Positions 24,108 through 31,402 of a stretch of 49,042 bases of DNA are shown here, in pieces (position 1 is the stretch's first letter; each line of letters begins with the position of its first letter). The position numbers were made by a program, and so were the translations under genes. The notes below the pieces were generated by a model. It saw only the letters and a list, made by a program, of their open reading frames with translations, was not told the DNA's origin and searched no databases. Source of the stretch: UBA11606 sp049437325 (GTDB lineage Bacteria > Actinomycetota > Acidimicrobiia > Acidimicrobiales > Aldehydirespiratoraceae); NCBI GenBank assembly GCA_049437325.1, contig JBMTIM010000024.1, positions 1 to 49,042 of the forward strand. The letters are read 5' to 3'.

Positions 24108-24986
24108 ATGGCGAACCCTCGGGCTGATCCGGTCACCGAGCTCCGTGAGCGGCTCGGGCGCAGCGTTCGCACCATGCTGGCCGGTGACCCCGAGCCTCGC
24201 GCGATGCCCCTGCTCGAGGAGGATCGACGATTCCCGTCAACATCTGCGGTGTGGGCGGTCCACAGCGACATCTCCATGCTGGTCGGGGGGCTCCGAGCAT
24301 TGTTGCTTCAGACCTTGCATCCGCCGACACTCGCAGGAGTGACCCAACACTCCACGTACCGGACCGATCCTCTCGGGCGCCTTCAGCGCACGGGGGCGTT
24401 CCTCGGGGTCACCACGTTCGGATCCCGAGCCGACGCCGATCAGGCGGTGGCGATGGTGCGTGCTGTGCACGAACACGTCGTCGGTACGACGGCCGACGGT
24501 GCGCCGTATGCCGCCACCGACCCCCACCTCCTTGCCTGGGTCCACTGCACCGAGGTGGACAGTTTCCTTCGAGCCCGTATGCGCTACGGCGTCTCGCCGC
24601 TTCCAACCGACATGGCCGATCGATATGTGCAGGAGATGGGCGAGATCGGTGCCGAACTCGGTGTGGTCGAGCCACCACAGAATCGGCATGACCTTCGAAC
24701 CCGGCTCCAGAGCTACCGCTCGGAGCTGGCGGCGTCCCCCGACACGCACGAGACCGTTCGATTTCTCGCCTTCCCACCCCTGTCGTTGGCGGCGCGGGCT
24801 CCGTACGGCGTCGTTTTCGCTGCCGCCACGTCGATGCTGCCGCGCTTCGCCCAACGCCGGCTTCGCCTCCCCGTCGTGCCGCTGGCAGAACCGCTTGCGA
24901 TCAGACCGGCCGCAACACTGCTCCTGCGCACAATCGGCTGGGCACTCGGCGAACACCCAGCTCGCCGTGCCGCCCAACAGGCCTGA
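24108..24986 (+). CDS. MpaB/DUF2236-family oxygenase-like protein
   Basis: A 292-residue protein of the family that includes fungal MpaB and the latex-clearing protein Lcp (haem-dependent oxygenases). Family landmarks: WAVHSDISMLVGGLRALLLQTLHP, TFGSRADAD, the YAATDPHLLAWVHCTEVDSF region (His likely relevant to haem) and MRYGVSPLPTDMADRY. Substrates of the actinobacterial members are mostly unknown. The start is supported by TACCGT at 24096-24101, six bases before the ATG. Divergent from nadC. Confidence 0.85.
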   Translation: MANPRADPVTELRERLGRSVRTMLAGDPEPRAMPLLEEDRRFPSTSAVWAVHSDISMLVGGLRALLLQTLHPPTLAGVTQHSTYRTDPLGRLQRTGAFLGVTTFGSRADADQAVAMVRAVHEHVVGTTADGAPYAATDPHLLAWVHCTEVDSFLRARMRYGVSPLPTDMADRYVQEMGEIGAELGVVEPPQNRHDLRTRLQSYRSELAASPDTHETVRFLAFPPLSLAARAPYGVVFAAATSMLPRFAQRRLRLPVVPLAEPLAIRPAATLLLRTIGWALGEHPARRAAQQA

Positions 24987-24987
24987 C

Positions 24988-24993
24988 TACGCT
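24988..24993 (+). promoter_or_regulatory. -10-like TACGCT, leaderless MazG-like gene
   Basis: TACGCT overlaps the end of the MpaB-like gene region and ends seven bases before the ATG at 25001. Confidence 0.4.
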
Positions 24994-25000
24994 CGCCGAC

Positions 25001-25252
25001 ATGGACTTGGTCGAACTGCAGCGGTTGATGGACGAGCTGTACGGCGAGAGCGACCGAGCGCGGGGCGTTCCCTCGACCGTTGCGTGGCTGGCTGAAGAGC
25101 TCGGCGAACTCGCGCAAGCCGTCCGGAAAGGCACGCGCGAGCAGCAGGTCCACGAGTTCGGCGACGTCCTGGCGTGGCTCGCCTCCCTGGCGAATCAGAT
25201 GGGCATCACGCTCGACGAAGCGATGCAGCGCTACGTCGACGACCCACCCTGA
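25001..25252 (+). CDS. MazG-like nucleotide pyrophosphohydrolase
   Basis: An 83-residue all-alpha protein with WLAEELGELAQAV (E-E-x-x-E metal motif, residues about 29-41) and HEFGDVLAWLASLANQMGI (second metal-binding helix). Small stand-alone MazG-type proteins hydrolyse nucleoside triphosphates to monophosphates, cleaning the pool of damaged nucleotides. It starts 14 bases after the MpaB-like gene and has its own TACGCT seven bases before the ATG. Confidence 0.87.
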   Translation: MDLVELQRLMDELYGESDRARGVPSTVAWLAEELGELAQAVRKGTREQQVHEFGDVLAWLASLANQMGITLDEAMQRYVDDPP

Positions 25253-25312
25253 TCGACGCCAGGACCCTCTGCAACGATCACACCGCGGTCGAGCTGGGAT
25301 CCCCAGAAGTGG

Positions 25313-25966
25313 TCAGCAGCGACCGTTTCTGGCGTCCTCGTCGAGCGTGCGCCCACTGGCACTCGGCAGCCCGAGTACCTCGTCGGGGCGCACGTACTGC
25401 GAATCGAACGCCGGCCGAGCGAAGACCTCGGTCAGTTCCGGACGGAAACTCTCCATCGAGTCGGACTCGAAGGAAGGATCGAAGCTGATCTGGTCCCAGC
25501 GTGCGCAGAACGCTGCTGCCGACTCGAAGTACGGGTGACCTCGGAACCGTTCTCGTGCGTCTGGATCGGTTCCGTTCATCGGTCCGGAGTGGTGCTGTTG
25601 GAAGATCCCATGGTGGGCCACGACCCACGTGACCTCTTCCCGCACGAATGGCCGAATGATCTCAGCAGCCATCCGGTCGTGGTTCATGGGCGCAAGGGCA
25701 TCGCCGATGTCGTGGAGCAGTGCTGCGACGATCCAGTCGGGGTCGGCACCATCTCTCCGGGCCCGCGTCGCCGACTGCAACGCATGCTCACAACGATCGA
25801 TGGGATACCCGGACGAACGTTCGTGGCGCTGCGCCTCCAGCGCTGCGATGTACCGATCGGGTGACTCCGCCATGTACGGCTCGAACTTGCGGGCCAGCAG
25901 TTCGTAGTCGGCCGTCGTTCCCTCGTCCATGCGGGTGAACGACACGGTCTCGGTTGACGTCGTCAC
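25313..25966 (-). CDS. HD-domain protein with PhnZ-like metal site
   Basis: A 217-residue HD-domain protein. Likely metal ligands in order: H61 (CEHALQ), H85-D86 (LLHDIGD), H96 (NHD), H118 or H119 (AHHG) and D158 (ARWDQISFD), the full six-ligand set of the mixed-valent diiron oxygenases PhnZ, TmpB and myo-inositol oxygenase. Y54 and D57 (SGYPID) sit where PhnZ has its substrate-gating Tyr and Glu. It could be an oxygenase or a plain phosphohydrolase. The GTG at 25966 is chosen because GGAGGT (complement of 25973-25978) sits at the right distance; the ATG at 25930 is the alternative. Confidence 0.75.
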   Translation of the reverse strand: MTTSTETVSFTRMDEGTTADYELLARKFEPYMAESPDRYIAALEAQRHERSSGYPIDRCEHALQSATRARRDGADPDWIVAALLHDIGDALAPMNHDRMAAEIIRPFVREEVTWVVAHHGIFQQHHSGPMNGTDPDARERFRGHPYFESAAAFCARWDQISFDPSFESDSMESFRPELTEVFARPAFDSQYVRPDEVLGLPSASGRTLDEDARNGRC

Positions 25967-25972
25967 AGCACT

Positions 25973-25978
25973 ACCTCC
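25973..25978 (-). promoter_or_regulatory. Ribosome-binding site fixing the HD-protein start
   Basis: GGAGGT on the minus strand, six bases before the GTG at 25966; one of the few full Shine-Dalgarno sequences in the window. Confidence 0.65.
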
Positions 25979-26065
25979 ACTCTCCGAACCGGTTCGACCC
26001 GAAGGCGACACGGTCCTCGTCGGATGGACCACGACGCTACTCGCCACGCCCAGTCGGGCTCAGGC

Positions 26066-27094
26066 TCAGACGAGTCCCTGTTCGATCAGGCTTTCGGCAA
26101 TCTGGATCGTGTTGAGCGCAGCACCCTTGCGAAGATTGTCACCGGACAGGAACAGGCTGAGCCCGTGCTCGACCGTGTCGTCGACTCGAAGACGCCCAAC
26201 ATAGGTGACATCGACACCGGCTGAATCGAGGGGTGTGGGCACGTCCATGAGTTCGACCCCTTCGGCCCCGGCAAGAAGTTCACGAGCACGCTCGGGGGTG
26301 ATCGCCGATGAGAATCGGGCATTGATGACAAGCGAGTGGCCGGTGTACACCGGCACCCGTACACACGTCCCCGACACTTTCAGATCCGGCAGATCCATGA
26401 TCTTGCGACTCTCGAACCGAAGCTTCTGCTCTTCGTTGGTCTCGTCCAACCCGTCGTCGACAAGAGCGCCTGCGAATGGCACCACGTTGAACGCAATCGG
26501 CTTGACGAAGTTCGGCCCTTCGCCGACCGACACGGCTCGGCCGTCGAACGTCAGCTGTGGGCCATCCGTGCCGACCTTTTGGGCCTGCCCGTCGAGTTCA
26601 TCGACGCCCGACAGTCCGGCACCGGACACCGCTTGGTAGGTCGACACCACCATCGCCTCGAGACCGGCCTCGTCGGAAAGTGGCTTCATGACCGGCATGG
26701 CGACCATGGTCGTGCAGTTCGGATTGGCAACGATGCCCTTCGGGATCGACTGCAGTGCGGCAGCGTTGACCTCGGGGACGACCAGCGGGACGTCAGGATC
26801 CATGCGCCATGCCGACGAATTGTCGATGACGATCGCACCTGCTGCTGCAACCTTGGGGGCGAGTTCCTTTGCCGTGGCACCCCCCGCAGAGAACAGCACG
26901 ACATCGAGACCCGCGTAGTCGGCGGTGGCTGCATCCTCGACCGTGATGTCGCGGCCGTTCCATTCGATTGCCTTGCCGGCGGACCTCGCCGAAGCGAAGA
27001 GGCGAAGGGACGTGACCGGGAAGTTGCGCTCGGCTAGGAGGGTGCGCATGACACCGCCCACCTGGCCCGTGGCGCCGACGATTCCTACATGCAT
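26066..27094 (-). CDS. asd: Aspartate-semialdehyde dehydrogenase
   Basis: A 342-residue enzyme reducing aspartyl phosphate to aspartate semialdehyde, the branch point for lysine, diaminopimelate, threonine and methionine. The NADP motif VGIVGATGQVGGVM (residues 2-15), the DNSSAWRMDPDVPLVVPEVN stretch, the catalytic Cys127 in ANPNCTTM and the acid-base His in VYTGHSLVINARF are complete. The start at 27094 is supported by TAGCAT seven bases upstream. No aspartate kinase gene is in the window. Confidence 0.95.
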   Translation of the reverse strand: MHVGIVGATGQVGGVMRTLLAERNFPVTSLRLFASARSAGKAIEWNGRDITVEDAATADYAGLDVVLFSAGGATAKELAPKVAAAGAIVIDNSSAWRMDPDVPLVVPEVNAAALQSIPKGIVANPNCTTMVAMPVMKPLSDEAGLEAMVVSTYQAVSGAGLSGVDELDGQAQKVGTDGPQLTFDGRAVSVGEGPNFVKPIAFNVVPFAGALVDDGLDETNEEQKLRFESRKIMDLPDLKVSGTCVRVPVYTGHSLVINARFSSAITPERARELLAGAEGVELMDVPTPLDSAGVDVTYVGRLRVDDTVEHGLSLFLSGDNLRKGAALNTIQIAESLIEQGLV

Positions 27095-27101
27095 GGACGC
27101 A

Positions 27102-27107
27102 ATGCTA
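27102..27107 (-). promoter_or_regulatory. -10-like TAGCAT, leaderless asd
   Basis: TAGCAT on the minus strand ends seven bases before the ATG at 27094. Confidence 0.45.
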
Positions 27108-27205
27108 CCGCTGCCCACCAACGGGGCGTCCGCCGATTTCCGGTCCTGACGGCCGGGCCAACAGCCGAGCCGTCGACCGGTTTCGGACCGGATGTGGGGA
27201 CCCGC

Positions 27206-27994
27206 CTAGCCCAACGACGCGTGGTACGCCCGAAGACGTGCCTCGAGTTCTGCTTCGGGCAGGTCACCCTCGTTCTGCTTCACCTCCATGAGCCAGCGCA
27301 TGATCTCGCCCACTTGCCGGCATGGTTCGATGCCGAGGAGGCGCATGACCCGTTCGCCGTCGAACTGCGGGCGTTCAGCGGCCCGGCGGTCTGCATCGGC
27401 CAGTTCAGCGATACGGCGCTCGAGATCGTCGATCGAGTCCTGCAGGGCCTGCGCTTTGGCGCGGTTCCGGGTGGTGCAATCACTGCGGATCAGCGCGTTG
27501 AGTCGGCCGAGCAACGGACCCGCTTCACGGGCGTAGCGTCGAACCGCCGAATCGGACCAGCCATCACCATCCCCGTAGCCCTTGAACCGTCCCGACATCC
27601 GAACCAACTCCGACACAGACTCGGTCATCGACTCGTCATACCCCATCGAGGTCATCCGCTTTTTCGTCATGCGGGCGCCGACCGCCTCGTGATGGCGAAA
27701 CGTCACCCCCCCATGGTCGAAACTCCGGGTCTTGGGCTTGGCGATGTCGTGGAACAGGGCGGCAAGCCGAACGGTCAGATCGGCTGGCGTCTTGGCGACG
27801 ACTGCGACGGTGTGGGACAGCACGTCCTTGTGCCGATGGATTGGATCCTGCTCCATTCGCAACGCAGGGAGTTCGGGGACGAGTTCGTCGATGCGACCAC
27901 TGTCGATCTCCGACCACAGCGAAGCCGACACGTCCTCGGCCATCAGGATCACATTGAGCCGATCAGCAGGGGTAGGAGAGGAGGCAGTAGGCAT
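27206..27994 (-). CDS. HD-domain protein resembling the C-terminal half of CCA-adding enzyme
   Basis: A 262-residue protein. From about residue 35 it reads like the HD and RNA-binding half of actinobacterial tRNA nucleotidyltransferase (CCA-adding enzyme): ELVPELPALRMEQDPIHRHKDVLSHT, LAALFHDIAKPKTR with the HD pair, TFRHHEAVGARM and DCTTRNRAKA. The nucleotidyltransferase head with its GGxVRD and DxD motifs is missing, and the upstream bases are taken by the divergent SDR promoter, so this is not a local truncation with the head nearby. It may be an independent phosphohydrolase. It is upstream of asd on the same strand (111 bases). Confidence 0.75.
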   Translation of the reverse strand: MPTASSPTPADRLNVILMAEDVSASLWSEIDSGRIDELVPELPALRMEQDPIHRHKDVLSHTVAVVAKTPADLTVRLAALFHDIAKPKTRSFDHGGVTFRHHEAVGARMTKKRMTSMGYDESMTESVSELVRMSGRFKGYGDGDGWSDSAVRRYAREAGPLLGRLNALIRSDCTTRNRAKAQALQDSIDDLERRIAELADADRRAAERPQFDGERVMRLLGIEPCRQVGEIMRWLMEVKQNEGDLPEAELEARLRAYHASLG

Positions 27995-28067
27995 CGCGCC
28001 ACAAAGTCTACGGCGGCACAGACCGCAGTCGTCCGCCCGAACCAGACGCTCGCACTGCGATGCGGTC

Positions 28068-28073
28068 TACGGT
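28068..28073 (+). promoter_or_regulatory. -10-like TACGGT, leaderless SDR
   Basis: TACGGT ends seven bases before the GTG at 28081 and decides that start. Confidence 0.45.
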
Positions 28074-28080
28074 CTGTCTC

Positions 28081-28878
28081 GTGGTACTCGAACACTTCAG
28101 ACTCGATGGCAAGGTGGCGATCATTTCGGGCGCCGGGCGCGGCATCGGTGCTGCGTGTGCGAAAGCGCTCGCAGAAGCCGGGGCCGATGTGGTGATCGGG
28201 GCGCGGTCTGTCGACCAACTGACCGAAACCGCAGCAGCCGTCGAGGCCCACGGACGACGCGCCATCGGCGTCGAGGGTGACCTTTCGACCCGTGACGGCA
28301 TGCAGCAACTCGTCGATGCAGCGGCTGATTTCGGCGGCATCGACATTGTGGTCAACAACGTCGGCGGTGCCATGCCCGCCGGGTTCCTCGACACCTCGGA
28401 ACGAGCGTTCGATGCGGCCCTGCGGTTCAACGTCACCACTGCGTTCAACCTCACCCAACTCGCCGTTCCTGCCATGCTCACTCGGGGCGGCGGCTCGGTG
28501 GTCAACATCACTTCGACCGCCGGGCGGTTCGCGATCCGCGGCATGTCGGCGTACGGCACCGCAAAGGCTGCACTCATCCACCTGACGCGCGAGTTGGCCG
28601 CAGACCTGTCCCCCAAGATCCGGGTCAACGCCGTCAGCCCTGGGGCCATCGCCACCTCCGCCCTCGAGATCGTCACCGAGACTCCGGAGCTGCGCGATGC
28701 CATGGTGGCGGGCACCCCACTGAAGCGACTCGGACAACCCTGGGAGATCGCCGCAGCAGTGCTGTACCTCGCCTCCCCGGCAGCCGGCTACGTGACCGGT
28801 GAGATTCTGTCGGTCTCGGGCGGTATTCAGGGCAGCAATCTCGAACTCGGCCTCCCCGACCTCTCGTGGCCCTCGTAG
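28081..28878 (+). CDS. Short-chain dehydrogenase/reductase
   Basis: A 265-residue classical SDR: cofactor motif GAGRGIG near residues 17-23, DLS near 67, NNVGG near 93-97, catalytic Ser in ITSTAGRF, and YGTAK with the catalytic Tyr and Lys, then SPGAIATSA and the C-terminal VTGEILSVSGGIQG. Oxidises or reduces an alcohol/ketone with NAD(P); substrate unknown. The GTG at 28081 is preferred over the ATG at 28060 because TACGGT at 28068-28073 ends seven bases before it. Followed nine bases later by the PIG-L gene. Confidence 0.88.
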   Translation: MVLEHFRLDGKVAIISGAGRGIGAACAKALAEAGADVVIGARSVDQLTETAAAVEAHGRRAIGVEGDLSTRDGMQQLVDAAADFGGIDIVVNNVGGAMPAGFLDTSERAFDAALRFNVTTAFNLTQLAVPAMLTRGGGSVVNITSTAGRFAIRGMSAYGTAKAALIHLTRELAADLSPKIRVNAVSPGAIATSALEIVTETPELRDAMVAGTPLKRLGQPWEIAAAVLYLASPAAGYVTGEILSVSGGIQGSNLELGLPDLSWPS

Positions 28879-28881
28879 GCT
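28876..28881 (+). promoter_or_regulatory. -10-like TAGGCT, leaderless PIG-L gene
   Basis: TAGGCT overlaps the SDR stop codon and ends six bases before the ATG at 28888. Confidence 0.4.
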
Positions 28882-28887
28882 CATTCG

Positions 28888-29658
28888 ATGGTCGCATCAT
28901 CTCCCGGCTCACCACTGGCCGCCCTCATCCGGCCCGATGACGGAGACATCTTTCTTCCGGCAAAGGTGCTCGTGATCGTCGCCCATCCCGACGACATCGA
29001 TTTTGGTACCGCAGGAACCGTGGCAACGCTCACCGACCATGGTGTCGACGTCGTCTACGGACTCGTCACCTCTGGCCAGGCAGGTGAACCAGCCGATCTC
29101 TCCCCTCCCGAACTCGCCGAACTCCGAGAAGCAGAGCAGAGCGCCGCTGCGTCGATCGTCGGGGTGAGCGAACTGCACTGGCTCGGCTTTCCCGACGGAG
29201 CGGTCGTCGCCGACCTCGAACTCCGTAGGGCGATCTCGCGCCTCATCCGAATCGTCAGACCCGACCTGGTGATCACCCAGACACCGGAACGGAACTTCGA
29301 GCGAATCTATGCAGCGCACCCGGACCACCTCGCAACCGGTGAGGCGGTCGTCAGCGCGGTCTATCCCGACGCCCGAAACGCCAAATCATTTCCCGAGCTG
29401 CTCCAAGAGGGTCACGAACCTCATGCCGTCTCCCGGGTGTGGCTGATGGCCGGCCCGGCCGGATCCACCAATGTGCATGTCGACATCTCGGCGAATCTCG
29501 AGCGAAAGATCGCGGCGCTGATGGCCCACGAAAGTCAGAACGGCCCGCGCGCCGATGTGCTCCCAGCCATGATCCGCGAGTGGGCAGCCACCAACGCCGA
29601 GGCGTCCGGCACGGGTTGGACTGCGGTCGAAAGCTTTCGCCAGATCCACACGGAGTAG
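28888..29658 (+). CDS. PIG-L (LmbE-like) family deacetylase
   Basis: A 256-residue protein with the zinc motif VAHPDDIDFG (about 31-40) and the later AAHPDHLATGEAV that supplies the third ligand His. The family removes acetyl groups from N-acetylglucosamine-containing compounds, including mycothiol precursors and their conjugates, as well as others; the specific substrate cannot be told. Preceded by TAGGCT six bases before the ATG. Converges with the TetR gene. Confidence 0.85.
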   Translation: MVASSPGSPLAALIRPDDGDIFLPAKVLVIVAHPDDIDFGTAGTVATLTDHGVDVVYGLVTSGQAGEPADLSPPELAELREAEQSAAASIVGVSELHWLGFPDGAVVADLELRRAISRLIRIVRPDLVITQTPERNFERIYAAHPDHLATGEAVVSAVYPDARNAKSFPELLQEGHEPHAVSRVWLMAGPAGSTNVHVDISANLERKIAALMAHESQNGPRADVLPAMIREWAATNAEASGTGWTAVESFRQIHTE

Positions 29659-29684
29659 CTGTTCGACCCCCGTCGGCACCAGCC

Positions 29685-30311
29685 TCACCGACCCGCGAAA
29701 TAGCGAAGGGCAATGCCGTCGAGCACGACTTCGAGACCCTCGTCGAAGTGTTCCTTGCCTCCGATGTCGACGAGCAGGGCTTTCCGGAACGCCACAACCC
29801 GCTCGAATCCCGCAACCGATGACTCGACACCGTCACCAGCGCTGGCATCGAACTGCTGCACCAGCGTCCCGACCACCCAGTTCGCGACGACGGCGAACGC
29901 CAACGCCGCTACCCGAAGATCGTCGGTGACATCATCGAAGATGGTGACCACGCGGTCGAGGAACTGCAACCGGGCCGGGCTTTGCGGCGACGGGCTCAAC
30001 AAAAGTGAGAGTGCCTGCGGATGCCCCGACGCCACCTCGACGTAGCTCGCCGCCATCCGACGGGCCTTGGCCCGCCAGTCACCGGACGGTTCACCGTAGG
30101 TCTCGAGCACCTGCGTGTAGAGGGCGTTGCTGACTGCGTCGAGGAGGTCGTCTTTGTTGGCGACGTGGTTGTAGAGCGACATCGCCTCCACATCGAGTTC
30201 TGCGCCGAGCTTTCGCATACTGAGCGCGTCGAGGCCATGATCGTCGATGAAACGCAGTGCTGTGTCGGCGATGCGCTCACGAGAGAGGGGAAGACGCTCG
30301 ACGACGGACAC
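29685..30311 (-). CDS. TetR-family transcriptional regulator
   Basis: A 208-residue regulator. The N-terminal helix-turn-helix RIADTALRFIDDHGLDALSMRKLGAELDVEAMSLYNHVANKDDL matches the TetR/AcrR DNA-binding domain, and the C-terminal part resembles the TetR_C ligand-binding domain. GTG start with TACACT six bases upstream. The target is unknown; the convergent PIG-L/SDR pair is one possibility. It lies 58 bases after the MidA gene on the same strand but seems to have its own promoter. Confidence 0.88.
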   Translation of the reverse strand: MSVVERLPLSRERIADTALRFIDDHGLDALSMRKLGAELDVEAMSLYNHVANKDDLLDAVSNALYTQVLETYGEPSGDWRAKARRMAASYVEVASGHPQALSLLLSPSPQSPARLQFLDRVVTIFDDVTDDLRVAALAFAVVANWVVGTLVQQFDASAGDGVESSVAGFERVVAFRKALLVDIGGKEHFDEGLEVVLDGIALRYFAGR

Positions 30312-30317
30312 GGCGAA

Positions 30318-30323
30318 AGTGTA
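30318..30323 (-). promoter_or_regulatory. -10-like TACACT, leaderless TetR gene
   Basis: TACACT on the minus strand ends six bases before the GTG at 30311. Confidence 0.45.
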
Positions 30324-30369
30324 CGCCCGGGAGCAGTTGGCGAAGCCCTACCGGGTCGACAGCCCGTCG

Positions 30370-31398
30370 TCAGGCCTCCCATTCCAGGACGAAAAATCCC
30401 CCGAAGCCAGCGGGGTCGAGGAGTGCCTCGGCTTCACGGACCCGACTGCGGCCCCTCAACGCAGCCAGATCACCGGCGGCAGCACCGGCACGCCATGCTG
30501 CTCGACCCTGCTCGACCAGTTGCTCGATCCCGTGGGAACGCAGGAAGTCCGCCTGCAGGCACACACTCGAGGGATCGAGCTGCAAGAACTCGTCGAGCGG
30601 CAAATCGATGGTGATGTCGACCCGGCCGGGATCGGCGAGCCAGTCGTCGACCTGCTCGTGATCTCGATAGGCACGAAGCCAGCCACCCGTTCGGCTGTCG
30701 AGTTCCTCGATGGTGGCCATGTAGTCGAACACCACGATCCGAGCATCCGCATACCGGGCACGCTGCGCAACGATCCAGCCGACAGCAGTGTCGATTCGCG
30801 GAACCGCTCCTCCGTCGGCAATCGGAGGGGGAGCAGTGTCGGGGCCGTCGACCAGCACGAATTGCCCGTCCTCGACATCGACATCGAGCACCACTCCCCT
30901 GTCTCCTCGTCGTACGACGATGTCGAATGGCAGGTTGTCGAGCAGTTCGTTTGCGAACACGACGTCGACGCGCTCGACGAACTCGTCGTGAACCTCGGCG
31001 AGTGAGTGGAGATGAGCGCCACGCGGGTGGGTCTCACGTTGCGCAGCCGACGGCTCGACCATCACCCATCGCAGCGCTCCGGCGGCAAGGCACGCACCCT
31101 CTGCTGCCGTGACCGTCCGAGCGAGCGTGCCCGGCCCGGCGCCATGTTCGACCACGGTGAACGTCACCGGTCGCCCAGCCGATTCCCACCACGAGTCGAT
31201 CGCCCGACTGATGACGGCGCCGAACAGCGGCCCGACCTCGGGCGCGGTCAGAAAGTCACCACGACGGCCCGCCCGACCGCCGACCACATAGAAGCCGTCG
31301 TGCTCGTCGTACAGTGCAGCCTCGACAAACGTGGCGACCGGGATCGGACCCTCTGCATCGATGCGGGCGCGGAGGCGGTCGGCCAGCGGGACCGCCAC
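30370..31398 (-). CDS. MidA/NDUFAF7-family SAM-dependent methyltransferase
   Basis: A 342-residue protein of COG1565. Landmarks: FVEAALYDEHDGFY, GDFLTAPEVGPLFGAVI, the SAM-binding VVEHGAGPGTLARTV, VFANELLDNLPFD and the C-terminal LQADFLRSHGIEQLVEQG. In mitochondria the homologue NDUFAF7 dimethylates an Arg of the 49-kDa complex I subunit and is needed for complex assembly. Here the gene begins four bases after nuoN with a GTG start, so it is the last gene of the complex I operon, which supports a conserved role in complex I maturation. Confidence 0.85.
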   Translation of the reverse strand: MAVPLADRLRARIDAEGPIPVATFVEAALYDEHDGFYVVGGRAGRRGDFLTAPEVGPLFGAVISRAIDSWWESAGRPVTFTVVEHGAGPGTLARTVTAAEGACLAAGALRWVMVEPSAAQRETHPRGAHLHSLAEVHDEFVERVDVVFANELLDNLPFDIVVRRGDRGVVLDVDVEDGQFVLVDGPDTAPPPIADGGAVPRIDTAVGWIVAQRARYADARIVVFDYMATIEELDSRTGGWLRAYRDHEQVDDWLADPGRVDITIDLPLDEFLQLDPSSVCLQADFLRSHGIEQLVEQGRAAWRAGAAAGDLAALRGRSRVREAEALLDPAGFGGFFVLEWEA

Positions 31399-31402
31399 CG
31401 GG

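Noticed and set aside
27177..27191. CCGGT-TTCGG-ACCGG hairpin upstream of asd
   Set aside because: Short stem, no T tract, and genes on both sides run on the same strand with a -10-like element nearer asd; no clear role.
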